DNA of 64,000 nt from JASHPR01 sp963729365 (lineage in GTDB: Bacteria > Actinomycetota > Actinomycetes > Streptosporangiales > Streptosporangiaceae), in the NCBI GenBank assembly GCA_963729365.1, contig CAVSNQ010000003.1, forward strand, positions 76,940-140,939, in the 5' to 3' direction. A program made the position numbers and the translations under genes. The notes below the pieces were generated by a model. It was not told the origin of the DNA. It saw nothing but the letters and a program-made list of their open reading frames with translations, and did not search any database. Of the stretch, positions 53,294-62,548 are shown piece by piece (positions within the stretch are counted from its first letter, which is position 1; each line of letters opens with the position of its first letter).

Positions 53294-53378
53294 GCCCCGA
53301 CTTATCCGCAGTCACAGCTGACTGTCATCAGTCCCTTCTATAAGTCCAGACGGTCAGGCACAGCGGACGGAGGTTCCG

Positions 53379-54848
53379 ATGGACGCCCACGCCAACGGCA
53401 ACAGCAACGCCAACGACGGCATCGACACAGAGCTGGCCCACAACAGCATCGGGTTCTGGCGCAGTCTCGCGCAGCCGGTCGCCATCCAGGCGCCCGTGCT
53501 CGGCGCGGCGCTGCTGACCGCGACCATGGCGAGCATCACCGGGGGCGCAGGCCCGCTCAGCTTCCTGCTGGGCATCGTGGCCGGCGTGTTCCTGGTCATC
53601 ATCTTCGCCGAGCTGGCGCGGCACTTCGCATCCGCCGGGGCGGTCTACGCCTACGCGGGCCTCATGGCGGGAGTCAACTTCGCGTTCGTCATCGGCTGGA
53701 TCTACGTGCTGATGATGCTGGCGTTCTGGGGGGCGACGCTGTCGGCCACCGCCGACTTCTTCAACTCCACGCTGAACACGGCCTCGGCCGGCGCCCACGT
53801 CCCGTGGGTCATCATCTCGATCGTGACCTGGGTGATCGTGGCCTACCTGGTCTCGCGGAAGATCGCCATCTCCACGGCCGTGCTGTTCGTCGTCGAGGTC
53901 GTCGGCGCGGCCCTGATCATCGTCGTCGGGATCGTGGTGTTCGCCAAGGGCGGGTACGGCGGTGACCACTTCGGCTTCAGCCAGTACTTCTCCTTCAAGG
54001 GAGTGAGCGTCAGCTCGGTCTTCCTCGGCGTCGTGATCGCGTTCCTCGGCTTCGGCGGGTTCGAGGGCGCCGCGGTCTTCGGCGAGGAGGCCCAGAAGCC
54101 CCGCCAGTACCTGCCCCGGACGATGCTGGCCTCCCTGCTCTTCTCCGGGATCATCTACACCTACGCCTCCTGGTTCGAGAACGTCGGCTTCAAGAACCCC
54201 GCCGCCCTGGCCGCCTCCCCGAGCCCGCTGGTGCAGGTCACCCAGATCTACGTGGACACGCCTATCGCGGTGATCCTGGGCTTCGCGGCCGTCGTCAGCG
54301 CCGTCAGCGCCACGGTCGGCAACGCGAACGCGGCGACCCGGTACCTGTATGCGCTCGGCCGGGACGGGTTCGGGAGCCGGCGCCTGGCCGGGACCGAGCA
54401 CACCCAGAAGTCCCCGATCGGCGCGCTGGCCGTCCTCGCGATCCCGGCGCTGATCCTGTCGGTGGCCTTCGCGGGGACCAGCCCGGCGCTCGCGTTCGAC
54501 TACGTCGGCGGGGCGGCCGGCTTCCTCTACTCGTTCATCTACCTGTGCATCTCGACGGTGTGCATCTGGTATTTCTTCCGGCGGCGGCAGTACGTGTACT
54601 CGCTCGTCTCCGTGATCTCGGGGGTCATCGTCGGTTACGCGCTGTGGGACAGCCTGGTTCCCGCGCCGCCGTCCCCGTTCAACATCCTTCCCTACATCGC
54701 CGGCGCGGTGATCTTGCTCGGCGTCATCATCATCGCCTCCAGCAAGTCGCTCCGGACGCGGCTGCGCGGCGCGCCGACGTTCCGCATCGCGGCCGAGGGG
54801 GACACCGACGCGGTGCCGGCCGGGACCGTCCCGACTCAGGCCGGCTAA
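53379..54848 (+). CDS. APC-superfamily permease of the hydantoinase operon
   Basis: 489 residues with about twelve hydrophobic segments: GFWRSLAQPVAIQAPVLGAALLTATMASITGGAGPLSFLLGIVAG, the FAELARHFASAGAVYAYAGLM helix, and GFGGFEGAAVFGEEAQKPRQYLPRTMLASLL as the TM6-7 signature (FGGFEGAA-FGEEA). It probably imports the cyclic amide or amino-acid derivative degraded by the next enzymes. A 58-bp segment of it is copied at 43479-43536. Confidence 0.88.
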   Translation: MDAHANGNSNANDGIDTELAHNSIGFWRSLAQPVAIQAPVLGAALLTATMASITGGAGPLSFLLGIVAGVFLVIIFAELARHFASAGAVYAYAGLMAGVNFAFVIGWIYVLMMLAFWGATLSATADFFNSTLNTASAGAHVPWVIISIVTWVIVAYLVSRKIAISTAVLFVVEVVGAALIIVVGIVVFAKGGYGGDHFGFSQYFSFKGVSVSSVFLGVVIAFLGFGGFEGAAVFGEEAQKPRQYLPRTMLASLLFSGIIYTYASWFENVGFKNPAALAASPSPLVQVTQIYVDTPIAVILGFAAVVSAVSATVGNANAATRYLYALGRDGFGSRRLAGTEHTQKSPIGALAVLAIPALILSVAFAGTSPALAFDYVGGAAGFLYSFIYLCISTVCIWYFFRRRQYVYSLVSVISGVIVGYALWDSLVPAPPSPFNILPYIAGAVILLGVIIIASSKSLRTRLRGAPTFRIAAEGDTDAVPAGTVPTQAG

Positions 54849-54884
54849 CTCAACGACTCCCATCTCGATAAGGAGGGTGCGGTC

Positions 54885-56363
54885 ATGGCCTACGACCTTC
54901 TGGTGCTGAACGGCACCGTGGTGACCCCGGAGGACACCCGCGAGCAGGACATCGCGGTCGAGGGCGAGAAGATCGTCGCGGTCGCCGGGCGGGGTGAGCT
55001 CGGCCACGAGGCAGCGAAGGTCATCGACGCCACGGGATGCCTGGTCATCCCGGGCGGCGTCGACCCTCACGTGCATTACGAGATGCACTTCGACCCGGTC
55101 GTGACCGAGGGCCCGGAGTTCTCCGAGGCCTCCGCCTACGGCGGCACGACCACGATCGTGGACTTCGCGTTCCACGAGCCGAACGGCACCGTGCAGGGGA
55201 GCATCGACGCGAAGAAGGCCGACTTCGACGGCAAGATCGCCATCGACTACGGGCTGCACGTGATCATGACGAAGGGGTTCTCGTACGGCGACGTCGAGGA
55301 GATCGGCGACGTCATCGCGAACGGCGTGCCGACGGTCAAGACGATGATGACCTACGGGTACATCTCCGACGACGGCCAGCGCTGGGGCCTGATGAACGCG
55401 GTCGCCCAGGCCGGCGGGATGAGCGTGGTGCACGCCGAGGACGACGCGATCGCGAACTGGCTGACCGCGCAGTACATCCGCGAGGGCAAGGTGCACGGCG
55501 CCTACATCTGCGAGACCCGCGGCCCGATCGTCGAGGAGGCCGCGGTGCGCCGGGCCATGTTCCTGGCCGAGCGCGCTGGCTCGCCGCTGTACATCCTGCA
55601 CATGGCGGCGGGCAGCGGGGTCGAGGCGCTGGCCGAGGGCCGGGCCCGGGGCCTGCCGTTCTACGGCGAGACCCTGTCCACCTACCTCAGCTTCACCCAG
55701 GACGAGATGTGGGACGACGGGCCGGTCGAGGCGGGCGGCAAGGTCTACCAGGGCCGCGGGCTGCTGATCAACAACTACCCGACGCCGAAGTTCCCGGCCG
55801 ACCGGGAGACCTGCTGGAACGCGCTGGCCGACGGCCGGCTCTCCGCGGTCGGTACCGACCACGCCATGATCTCGGTCAAGGACCGGTTCGAGACCATGGG
55901 CACCCGCCTGGACCAGTTCGTGCAGGCCGGCCAGGCCGTCATCGAGCTGCGGGTGCCGCTGCTGTACTCGCTGGGCGTGCACGCGGGACGGCTGAGCGTC
56001 AACCGCTGGGTCGAGCTGTCCTCCACCAGCCCGGCCAAGATCATGGGCCTCTACCCGCAGAAGGGCGTGCTCGCGGCCGGCAGCGACGCCGACATCGTGG
56101 TCTTCGACCCGGCCAGGCAGTGGACCGTGAAGTGGCAGGACCTGCACATGAGCGCCGAGTACTCGCTGTGGGACGGCCGGGAGCTGACCGGCAAGGTGCG
56201 CGACACCGTGCTGCGCGGCTCGGTCCTGGTCGAGAACGGCTCCTACGTCGGGTCGAAGACCTCGGGCCGGTTCCTGAAGCGCACGCTGCTGCCGGAGGTG
56301 GTCGGCGGCCAGCCGGACCACGACTTCACGTTCCGGGCCAAGCCCGTCAGCACCGTTTCTTGA
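54885..56363 (+). CDS. dihydropyrimidinase / D-hydantoinase-type cyclic amidohydrolase
   Basis: 492 residues, preceded by AAGGAGG. Opens the ring of hydantoins or dihydropyrimidines to N-carbamoyl products. Binuclear metal ligands are visible: PGGVDPHVHYEMHF (HVH), the carbamylated-Lys region PTVKTMMTYG, VVHAEDD, LYILHMAAGSGV and GTDHAMISVK for the final Asp. LSSTSPAKIMGLYPQKGVLAAGSDADIVVFDP is the family C-terminal block. A separate N-carbamoylase is not found nearby, so the final step may occur elsewhere. The stop codon region (STVS, TTGACCGGCGCACC) is copied after the cNMP-aldehyde dehydrogenase gene. Confidence 0.92.
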   Translation: MAYDLLVLNGTVVTPEDTREQDIAVEGEKIVAVAGRGELGHEAAKVIDATGCLVIPGGVDPHVHYEMHFDPVVTEGPEFSEASAYGGTTTIVDFAFHEPNGTVQGSIDAKKADFDGKIAIDYGLHVIMTKGFSYGDVEEIGDVIANGVPTVKTMMTYGYISDDGQRWGLMNAVAQAGGMSVVHAEDDAIANWLTAQYIREGKVHGAYICETRGPIVEEAAVRRAMFLAERAGSPLYILHMAAGSGVEALAEGRARGLPFYGETLSTYLSFTQDEMWDDGPVEAGGKVYQGRGLLINNYPTPKFPADRETCWNALADGRLSAVGTDHAMISVKDRFETMGTRLDQFVQAGQAVIELRVPLLYSLGVHAGRLSVNRWVELSSTSPAKIMGLYPQKGVLAAGSDADIVVFDPARQWTVKWQDLHMSAEYSLWDGRELTGKVRDTVLRGSVLVENGSYVGSKTSGRFLKRTLLPEVVGGQPDHDFTFRAKPVSTVS

Positions 56364-56385
56364 CCGGCGCACCGGGACGAAGCCG

Positions 56386-56769
56386 ATGATCACCGGCCGG
56401 CTGGCCGCGCCGGCCCCGGGCGCGGCGTTCTCCGATGCGGTCATCGCGGACGGAAGGCTGGCCTTCCTCGCCGGTCAGGGACCTATCGTGAACGCCACGG
56501 TCGCCGGCGGGTCGATCACCGAGCAGACCCGGGTGACGCTGCAGAACCTCGCCGCCATCCTCGGCCAGCTCGGCGCGGACGCCTCCGCGGTGGTCAGCTG
56601 CACGTGCTACCTGGCCGACCTGGCCGGCCTCGACGAGTTCAACGCCGCGTACCTGGAGTTCTTCGGGGACCACCGCCCGGCGCGGACGACCGTGCAGGCG
56701 CAGCTCATCGGCGGCATCGGGGTCGAGATCACCGCGGTGGTGGCACTGCCGCCGGGCGAGGGAGGCTAG
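56386..56769 (+). CDS. RidA/YjgF-family protein
   Basis: 127 residues. ADGRLAFLAGQGPI, TRVTLQNLAAILGQLGADASAVVSCTCYLADLAGLDEFNAAYLEFFG and PARTTVQAQL are the conserved blocks; the Arg in PARTTV is the imine-binding residue of RidA enamine/imine deaminases. It starts 22 bp after the hydantoinase stop and likely disposes of the reactive imine made by the following flavin oxidases. Partial copies of its 5' end lie at 19295 and 25391. Confidence 0.93.
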   Translation: MITGRLAAPAPGAAFSDAVIADGRLAFLAGQGPIVNATVAGGSITEQTRVTLQNLAAILGQLGADASAVVSCTCYLADLAGLDEFNAAYLEFFGDHRPARTTVQAQLIGGIGVEITAVVALPPGEGG

Positions 56770-56773
56770 AACG

Positions 56774-57943
56774 TTGGCTGCACGCTGCGTCGTCGTCGGC
56801 GCGGGCATCGTCGGCTCGTGCATCGCGCTGCGCCTGGCCGAGCAGGGCGCCGACGTCACCGTGGTCGAGGCCAACCGGCCCGGCTACGGCGCCACGGCCA
56901 ACAGCTTCGCCTGGGTGGGGGCCAGCCACCCGGGGCTGCACGAGCCCGAGCCGTACTTCGTGCTCAACGAGCTCGGCGTGCAGGCCTACCGGCGGCTGGC
57001 GGCCGAGTACGACCTGGGGCCGTGGTTCGCCCGCACCGGGTGCCTGACCTGGTCGAGCGACCCGGCCGAGCAGGAGGCCACGGCCGGGAACGTGGCCTAC
57101 TTGTCCGACCGTGGCTACAACGCAACGCTGCTCAGCCCCGGCCGGGCCGCGCAGCTCGAGCCTGCCGCGGCGCTGCCGGAGTCGTGCCGGGCCGTGGCGT
57201 TCTTCCCGGATGAAGGGTGGGTGCACGGCCCGCCGTTCGCCGGCCGGATCCTGGCGCACGCGCGCGCCGCCGGGGCGACGGTCGTGGTCGGCGAGCGCGC
57301 GACCGGGTTCGCCGTCGCGGGCGGCCGGGTGACCGGGGTGCGGCTGGCCTCCGGCGAGATCCTCGCCGCCGACTCCGTGGTGGTCGCCTGCGGCCGCGGC
57401 AGCACGGACCTGCTCGCCGCGATCTCGTACGAGCTGCCGATGGTGTCGGCCGCGACCCGGCCATCCGACGCGGTCGGCCTGCTGGTCATCAGCCGGCCGA
57501 TGGCGTCGCCGGTCGGGCACGTGCTGATCGCGGACGACGTGATGATCCGCCCGGACGGCGGCGGGCGGCTGATCATCCACGACTACCGGATGGACGCGCT
57601 GGTCGCCGCGGACACGCCGGTGGTGCCGGTGCCCGAGCCCGCCATCGGGCTGCTGCGCGACACCGCGCGGCACGTCCGGGGCGCGGACGAGGTGGACGTC
57701 GAGGCGGTCCGGATCGGCGTGCGGGTGCTGCCCGGGGACGAGATGCCGGTGGCCTGCCGGATCCCCGGCCACGGCAACGTCTACGTGTGCGCGACGCACA
57801 GCGGGGTGACGCTCGCGCCGCTGCTGGCCGAGCTCACCGCGGCCGAGATCCTGCACGACGCGGACAGCCCGCTGCTGGCCACGTTCCGCCCGGACCGTTT
57901 CGTTCCTGATCCTGCTTCCGTTCCTGAGCCCGCTTCCCCCTGA
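56774..57943 (+). CDS. FAD-dependent D-amino-acid oxidase/glycine-oxidase-type enzyme
   Basis: 389 residues from TTG 56774. RCVVVGAGIVGSCIALRLAEQGADVTVVEA is the dinucleotide-binding fold of the DAO family, and GNVYVCATHSGVTLAPLLAELTAAEIL the C-terminal FAD loop. The enzyme probably oxidises an amino acid or secondary amine to an imine, consistent with an adjacent RidA. It sits four bases after the ridA stop in the GntR-controlled operon. Confidence 0.9.
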   Translation: MAARCVVVGAGIVGSCIALRLAEQGADVTVVEANRPGYGATANSFAWVGASHPGLHEPEPYFVLNELGVQAYRRLAAEYDLGPWFARTGCLTWSSDPAEQEATAGNVAYLSDRGYNATLLSPGRAAQLEPAAALPESCRAVAFFPDEGWVHGPPFAGRILAHARAAGATVVVGERATGFAVAGGRVTGVRLASGEILAADSVVVACGRGSTDLLAAISYELPMVSAATRPSDAVGLLVISRPMASPVGHVLIADDVMIRPDGGGRLIIHDYRMDALVAADTPVVPVPEPAIGLLRDTARHVRGADEVDVEAVRIGVRVLPGDEMPVACRIPGHGNVYVCATHSGVTLAPLLAELTAAEILHDADSPLLATFRPDRFVPDPASVPEPASP

Positions 57944-57963
57944 TCCCGCGAGGAGGTCACCCG

Positions 57964-58387
57964 GTGTGCATCGGCTGCGTGATGAGCGCCGGGTTCGACC
58001 GGCCCGCCGGCGCCGCGCCCGGCGAGCACGCCGGCGCGGGCCGGCCCGGTCCGCCCGAGCTGCGGGACTGGTCGCGCGGGCGACGCGGCGCAGGCCGCGG
58101 TGGTCTACCGTCAGCTGCCGCGGTGGAGCAGGCGGCTGTTCGACCTGCTGTCGTCCGCGCCCGGGCAGCGGTTCCCGCTGTCGGAGACCCGGGCGCGGGT
58201 GTTCGCCGCCGATGATGCCCCGTTCGGCCTGGACGACGTGTGCGGCTGGGCGGATGCGCTCTGCGCGGCGTCGGGCAGGCCGCTTCCGGTGGGCCAGGAG
58301 CCGCTGGCGTGCGGCGAGGCCGGGTACTGGATGGACCAGCCGGCCGCGTCGCTGTTCCAGGGCGTGGCTATGCGTTCTGGATCGTGA
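57964..58387 (+). CDS. small unknown protein, possible winged-helix-like (frameshifted)
   Basis: About 140 residues after removal of one extra base near 58070-58085 (in GCGCGGGCGACGCGG). The N-terminus MCIGCVMSAGFDRPAG has a CxxC; the C-terminal part VYRQLPRWSRRLFDLLSSAPGQRFPLSETRARVFAADDAPFGLDDVCGWADALCAASGR looks like a helical DNA-binding-like domain. No family assigned with confidence. It lies between two flavin oxidase genes and belongs to the same operon. Confidence 0.55.
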
Positions 58388-58403
58388 ATGGAGTCCGCGG
58401 GCG

Positions 58404-59766
58404 ATGCCGAGCGCCGATGTCATCGTGGTCGGCGCGGGGATCGCCGGGCTGGCCGCGGCGTGGCAGCTGCGGCACCTGCGGCTGCTGGTGCTGGAGGCGT
58501 CCGGGCGGGCCGGGGGGCGGATCAGGTCCGAGCCGCGCGGTGACTACTGGCTGAACTTCGGCCCGCACCTGTTCCCGGGCCCGGGCACCGTGCTCGGGGA
58601 CCTGGTCAGCAGCGTCGGCCTGCGCACGGCCGCGGCGCCGGGGAACGCGCTGGCCCTGGCGTTCGGCGGCCGGGTGCTCGCGTCCGGGCGGACCTGGTCG
58701 TATCCGCTGCGGCTGCCGATGCCGCTGGCCGCGCGGGTGTCGCTGACCCGCGCCGGGCTGGCCATCCGCCGCGGGGTGCGCGCCTACACCCAGCTCGGCC
58801 AGCAGCGCCCGGGCGACACGGCGGCCGGCGTCCGGCAGCGGCTGCTGAGCTTCGAGGACGGGCGGTCGTTCACCGAGCTCCTCGGCCCGCTGCACCCGGA
58901 CGCGGACGCGATCCTGCGCGCCGCGATCCGGAGGGTGTCGGCGGAGCCGGAGGAGCTGTCGGCGGGCGCGGGCCTGGCCCAGTTCGCCGCCACGTTCTCC
59001 GGGCCGGGGACCTCGCTGCATCACAACCTGGTGGGCGGCACGTCCCGGCTCTCCGACGCGCTGGCCGCGGGCCTCGGGGACAGCCTGCGCACCGGGTGCC
59101 GGGTCACCGCGATCCGGCAGGCCGAGGGGTCGGCCGAGGTGGAGTGGCTGGAGGGCGGGGACGGTGCGGCGGGCCCGGTGCGCGCAGGTGATCGTCGCCG
59201 TGCCGGCCGGCGTGGCCCGGGAGACCGTCGAGGACCTGCCCGGCCCGGTGGCCGACGGGCTCGCCGCGGTCCGGTACGGCCCGTACGTGGTCGCCTCACT
59301 GCTCACCGCGGAACGGTCGGCGATGCCCTGGGACGGCATCTACGCGATGGTGACACCCGGCCTGGCGTTCAACATGTTCTTCAACACCGCCAGCGTTCTC
59401 CGCGAGCCGGGCTCCGCCCGGCGGCCCGGCGGCAGCCTGATGGTTTACGGCGCGGCGGACCTCGGCCGGCGCCTGCTGGACCGGACCGATGATCAGGTAC
59501 GGGACGTGTTCCTGCGCGACCTGGCCACGATCTTCGCGGAGCTGCCGGGACTGGTGACCGAGATCGAGGTGCAGCGCTGGCCGGCCGGAATCCCGTTCTC
59601 CGTGCCCGGCCGGCACCGCTGGCAGGCCGTGCTGGAGCAGCCTGTCGGCCGCGTGCACCTGGCGGGCGACTACCTCGGCGCGCGCGGCGGCATGGACACC
59701 GCCGCCGTCTCCGGCCACGAAGCCGCCCAGCGCGTGATGGCGGCGCTGGGCCAAGCGCCACGGTGA
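58404..59766 (+). CDS. flavin amine oxidase / protoporphyrinogen oxidase-like protein (frameshifted)
   Basis: About 454 residues after restoring one base near 59150-59170. ADVIVVGAGIAGLAAAWQLRHLRLLVLEASGRAGGRI is the FAD site of the amine oxidase superfamily; NLVGGTSRLSDALAAGLGDSLRTGCRVTAIRQ is the central block; after the shift RARCAQVIVAVPAGVARETVEDLPG and VHLAGDYLGARGGMDTAAVSGHEAAQRVM give the C-terminal FAD loop. It probably oxidises an amine; substrate unknown. Last gene of the GntR-hydantoinase operon. Confidence 0.82.
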
Positions 59767-59789
59767 GCGGCCCGCCGCGGTTTACGGCT

Positions 59790-59935
59790 GACCGGCTCAG
59801 CCATGGCGCGATCCTTATCCGGCATCTCGGCGATCTTCGCGAGCACTTCGCTTTCGCCGTTCGCCTTTGCCCGCGCGCGGGCCGCGGCGTGCGGCGGCCT
59901 TCAGCTCTTGGGCGCGCTCCCGGCTGAGCCCAGTC
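59790..59935 (-). pseudogene. DUF1801-like remnant
   Basis: On the minus strand ERAQELKAAARRGPRA, then in another frame SEVLAKIAEMPDKDRAMAEP, the N-terminal part of DUF1801 proteins. It lacks the rest and overlaps the 3' end of the next minus-strand gene. Bases 59826-59900 resemble 48272-48343. It probably marks the edge of the inserted island. Confidence 0.55.
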
Positions 59936-60947
59936 CATCGTTCATCGAGGGTTGCCTGGGTGCCTGTTTCTCCATTGGATCAGACATGTCTACCCCACCT
60001 CGCCAACTGGTTCGCGCATTCGAACTGTGTTCTTGCATGCTCAGCAGATGGCTTTGCGCGTTTTTCCCTGCTTGGATAGCTGCGTCAACGACGCTTTGCC
60101 AGAGATCGGCATTTACTTCCCACTCGCGATGTTCCGTGAGCATTAATGTAAGCCACTCAGCATGAAGAAGATAGCAATGCACCAAAGGCTGGCCGTAATA
60201 ATAGCTCATTTGTCGCGCGGCCATCCAATATGTTTTCAGAAATGTGGCCGATAGAAATCCTGACATAGCCACGCCTACTGCGGTCACACTTCCGGCTGCG
60301 ATCTTGGCGCTTGTGCCAGCTAGGCCGACGGTAACTGCCCCGCCAGAAGCTAGCACGAGCAGGGATATCGATGCCGCGGCTAGGCTGGCATAGTAAGACA
60401 TGCGGGCCTGCCTTAAGGCAATAACGGTAAACATCCGCATCTGCCTGAAATTGGCTTTAGCCAAGCCACTCAACGTACGATTGTGAATCGTATCTAGCGC
60501 ATCATCAAGTAGGTTGCAATCCTTCTTGCACTTTCTATCCTCGTCCTCCTCGATGCAGCCTTCGCGGAACATCGCAAGAGGTACGGCCGCAGCAGAAACG
60601 AAGAAAAATGCGGCTACTATAAATGCGGCTGGAGCGAGAAAGGAATCCGCGTGCTGCCTCAAAAGAAGAACTCCGCCAGTGCACGCACCTGCAGCGACAA
60701 TCAGCATGAAAATCGACAACAATAGGCCAGCCCAGATGGCATTGACTTTATGCCTGATCATTTCATCGTCGTCCTCGAGCTGATCAGTATCTTGAGATCC
60801 TTTGTCTCGTTGACCCATCGTCATCCACGCCCCCAAATGTCGGCCTGCGTCCTTTTCGTAAGACGCGATGATCTGCGGGTGAGAACCGCGGTGCAGCATG
60901 GCCGCACGCGCGTCGCCTTCAAGCTGTGGTACAGCCGAGCTGGTCAA
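59901..60947 (-). CDS. TRADD-N-associated-like membrane protein
   Basis: 348 residues from a TTG start one base after the kinase gene's stop; ATG 60824 is a possible later start. Four hydrophobic segments: about 72-95, 102-125, 185-205 and 215-235. The block NLLDDALDTIHNRTLSGLAKANFRQMRMFTVIALRQARMSYYASLAAASISLLVLASGG matches the pattern of TRADD-N-associated membrane domains (CyanoTRADDas-like), predicted effectors in conflict systems. A helical cytoplasmic tail follows. AT-richer than the core genome. Translational coupling to the kinase-AlbA_2 gene indicates one system. Confidence 0.65.
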   Translation of the reverse strand: MTSSAVPQLEGDARAAMLHRGSHPQIIASYEKDAGRHLGAWMTMGQRDKGSQDTDQLEDDDEMIRHKVNAIWAGLLLSIFMLIVAAGACTGGVLLLRQHADSFLAPAAFIVAAFFFVSAAAVPLAMFREGCIEEDEDRKCKKDCNLLDDALDTIHNRTLSGLAKANFRQMRMFTVIALRQARMSYYASLAAASISLLVLASGGAVTVGLAGTSAKIAAGSVTAVGVAMSGFLSATFLKTYWMAARQMSYYYGQPLVHCYLLHAEWLTLMLTEHREWEVNADLWQSVVDAAIQAGKNAQSHLLSMQEHSSNARTSWRGGVDMSDPMEKQAPRQPSMNDGLGSAGSAPKS

Positions 60948-60948
60948 G

Positions 60949-62337
60949 CTAGCCCCGCCTTTCGTGCCACCAAGCCAGCGCTTCGCGTGTGGACAGCTTC
61001 ACGGTCGAGGCGGTACGCCGGACAAAGAACTCATCGTCATCAACCAGGGTCGGCTCTTCGCGCTTCGAGCACCTGACTATCGCAATCGTCCGACCTTGCC
61101 ACGGCTCTAGCTGAAGATCGATGTAGCTCATTACCGCGGTTCCCAGCTGGCTGGAGACGAGGTCGTCGAAGGTAAGGCGCCAGCCATCGCTTGAAGGCTT
61201 ACAGGCCGTCGGGTAATCGACCTCGATTCCGATCGTTGTGTGATCATCCATCATACCGATAATGAGCGTCCCACCATCAGTGTTGAGAAAGGCGGCAATA
61301 GTTTTGATTACCTCGTGCTCAAAATGGCGTGAGGGCTTGTTTAGCTGACGATTTTCGCCCGGCGTCGAGGCTTTCCTGGGCGTGCAGAGCGCCGGCTTGA
61401 ACTCAAGCGTCGTTGTCTCGTCGCTCGTCAGGAGCCGCTCGATTTCGGCGCGCGCAGCCCGGATGCCTTCCAGCCGTTCGATGACTTCGGCCGCGCTCGC
61501 AGGACGCTGCTCAGGCTCCGGCGCAAGCAGGCTGAATATGAGATCACGCAGTGCTTCGGGCAGGTCGTCTCTGTGAAGTGAGGGAGGCGGACCAGCGCGG
61601 CGGGCAGCCAAAATTTCTTCACGAGTCCCCGCAAAGGGCGGGTGGCCGGCGGCCATCTCATACATCGTCGCGCCGAGCGAGTAGAGATCGGCACGCTCCT
61701 CGGCAATCCCTCCGTCCGTAACTTCAGGCGCCGTGTAGACGATCATCGGGCGCTGCCACAGGTCGCTCGTGTCGTGCTCGTCGAGTGACACAGCGGTATC
61801 GAAATCTACTAGGTGAACCACGCCCCACTCGTCCAGGAGGACGTTACGGGGCTGCAGATCGAGGTACAGGATGCGGCGTCCGTGGATGTGTTCAAGCCCG
61901 CGAGCAATCTCGGTTGAGAGCTGCATGATCCTCTCGGCTCGCGATCCCACGCCGGACTGCTGCGATCCGGCTATGAGGTCAGCCAGGGTACCGCCAGCCA
62001 GATAGCGGGTGACCATGACCGCAGTCTTGCCCTCTTCCCAGTAGTCGTGGGCATTCGCAATGTTCGGGTGATTGCCCAGCTGGCCGAGAACGCGTGCCTC
62101 CCAGGCGCTGACCGTCAGCCCGTTAGGCAGGATGGAGTTGTTGTTTGAGAAGACATCGATGGCAACTGGGCATGCTAGCGCCCGGTCCTGTGCTACATAG
62201 ACGTTCTTGTCAGGCGCGGACCTCAGCAACTGCTTGATCTCGTACCGGCCGTCTCGCAGGACGTCCCCTGGCCGGAGCTCCGAGCTGCGGAATTTCGCTG
62301 ACTGCGTCATCACGGCACTTCCTGTTGTTGTCGGCAA
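60949..62337 (-). CDS. degenerate Ser/Thr protein kinase fused to AlbA_2 (Schlafen-like) domain
   Basis: 462 residues. Residues 30-285 are a bacterial Hanks-type kinase: LDLQPRNVLL with Asp160, VDFD (178-180), TAPE and DLYSLGATMYEMAAGHPPF. Key deviations: the VAIK lysine is Asp61 (PVAIDVF), the loop LRSAPDKNVY lacks the glycine-rich pattern, and the DLKPxN lysine is Gln162, so catalysis is doubtful. Residues 295-455 are an AlbA_2/Schlafen-type domain: TTTLEFKPAL, TIAAFLNTDGGTLIIGMMDD, and FVRRTASTVKLSTREALAWW. AlbA_2 domains bind nucleic acid or nucleotides. The next gene encodes a membrane effector-like protein and an SMC-like gene is divergent. Confidence 0.85.
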   Translation of the reverse strand: MPTTTGSAVMTQSAKFRSSELRPGDVLRDGRYEIKQLLRSAPDKNVYVAQDRALACPVAIDVFSNNNSILPNGLTVSAWEARVLGQLGNHPNIANAHDYWEEGKTAVMVTRYLAGGTLADLIAGSQQSGVGSRAERIMQLSTEIARGLEHIHGRRILYLDLQPRNVLLDEWGVVHLVDFDTAVSLDEHDTSDLWQRPMIVYTAPEVTDGGIAEERADLYSLGATMYEMAAGHPPFAGTREEILAARRAGPPPSLHRDDLPEALRDLIFSLLAPEPEQRPASAAEVIERLEGIRAARAEIERLLTSDETTTLEFKPALCTPRKASTPGENRQLNKPSRHFEHEVIKTIAAFLNTDGGTLIIGMMDDHTTIGIEVDYPTACKPSSDGWRLTFDDLVSSQLGTAVMSYIDLQLEPWQGRTIAIVRCSKREEPTLVDDDEFFVRRTASTVKLSTREALAWWHERRG

Positions 62338-62548
62338 CCAAGCTGGTCAGGATGTGCAATCAGCCTCAGTCTTGCTCAAGTACAGAATACATCAGGAAAT
62401 GGAATCTCCGTCCCAGGCCCTACTTTTATATCTAAAAGACGCGAACTGAGGCCTTCCGGTTTACGGCGTAAGGTATAGGGATATCCCTTGGCGGCCAGGC
62501 GGCGGATGCAGGCCCACCGCAGCACAATTGGTGATAAAACGCAGTGAC

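Noticed and set aside
53328..56444. Very long minus-strand open frame (1038 codons) opposite the permease and hydantoinase genes
   Set aside because: Its product is Asp/Arg/His/Gly-rich low-complexity sequence, the typical antisense shadow of a high-GC gene; the plus-strand genes have clear families.
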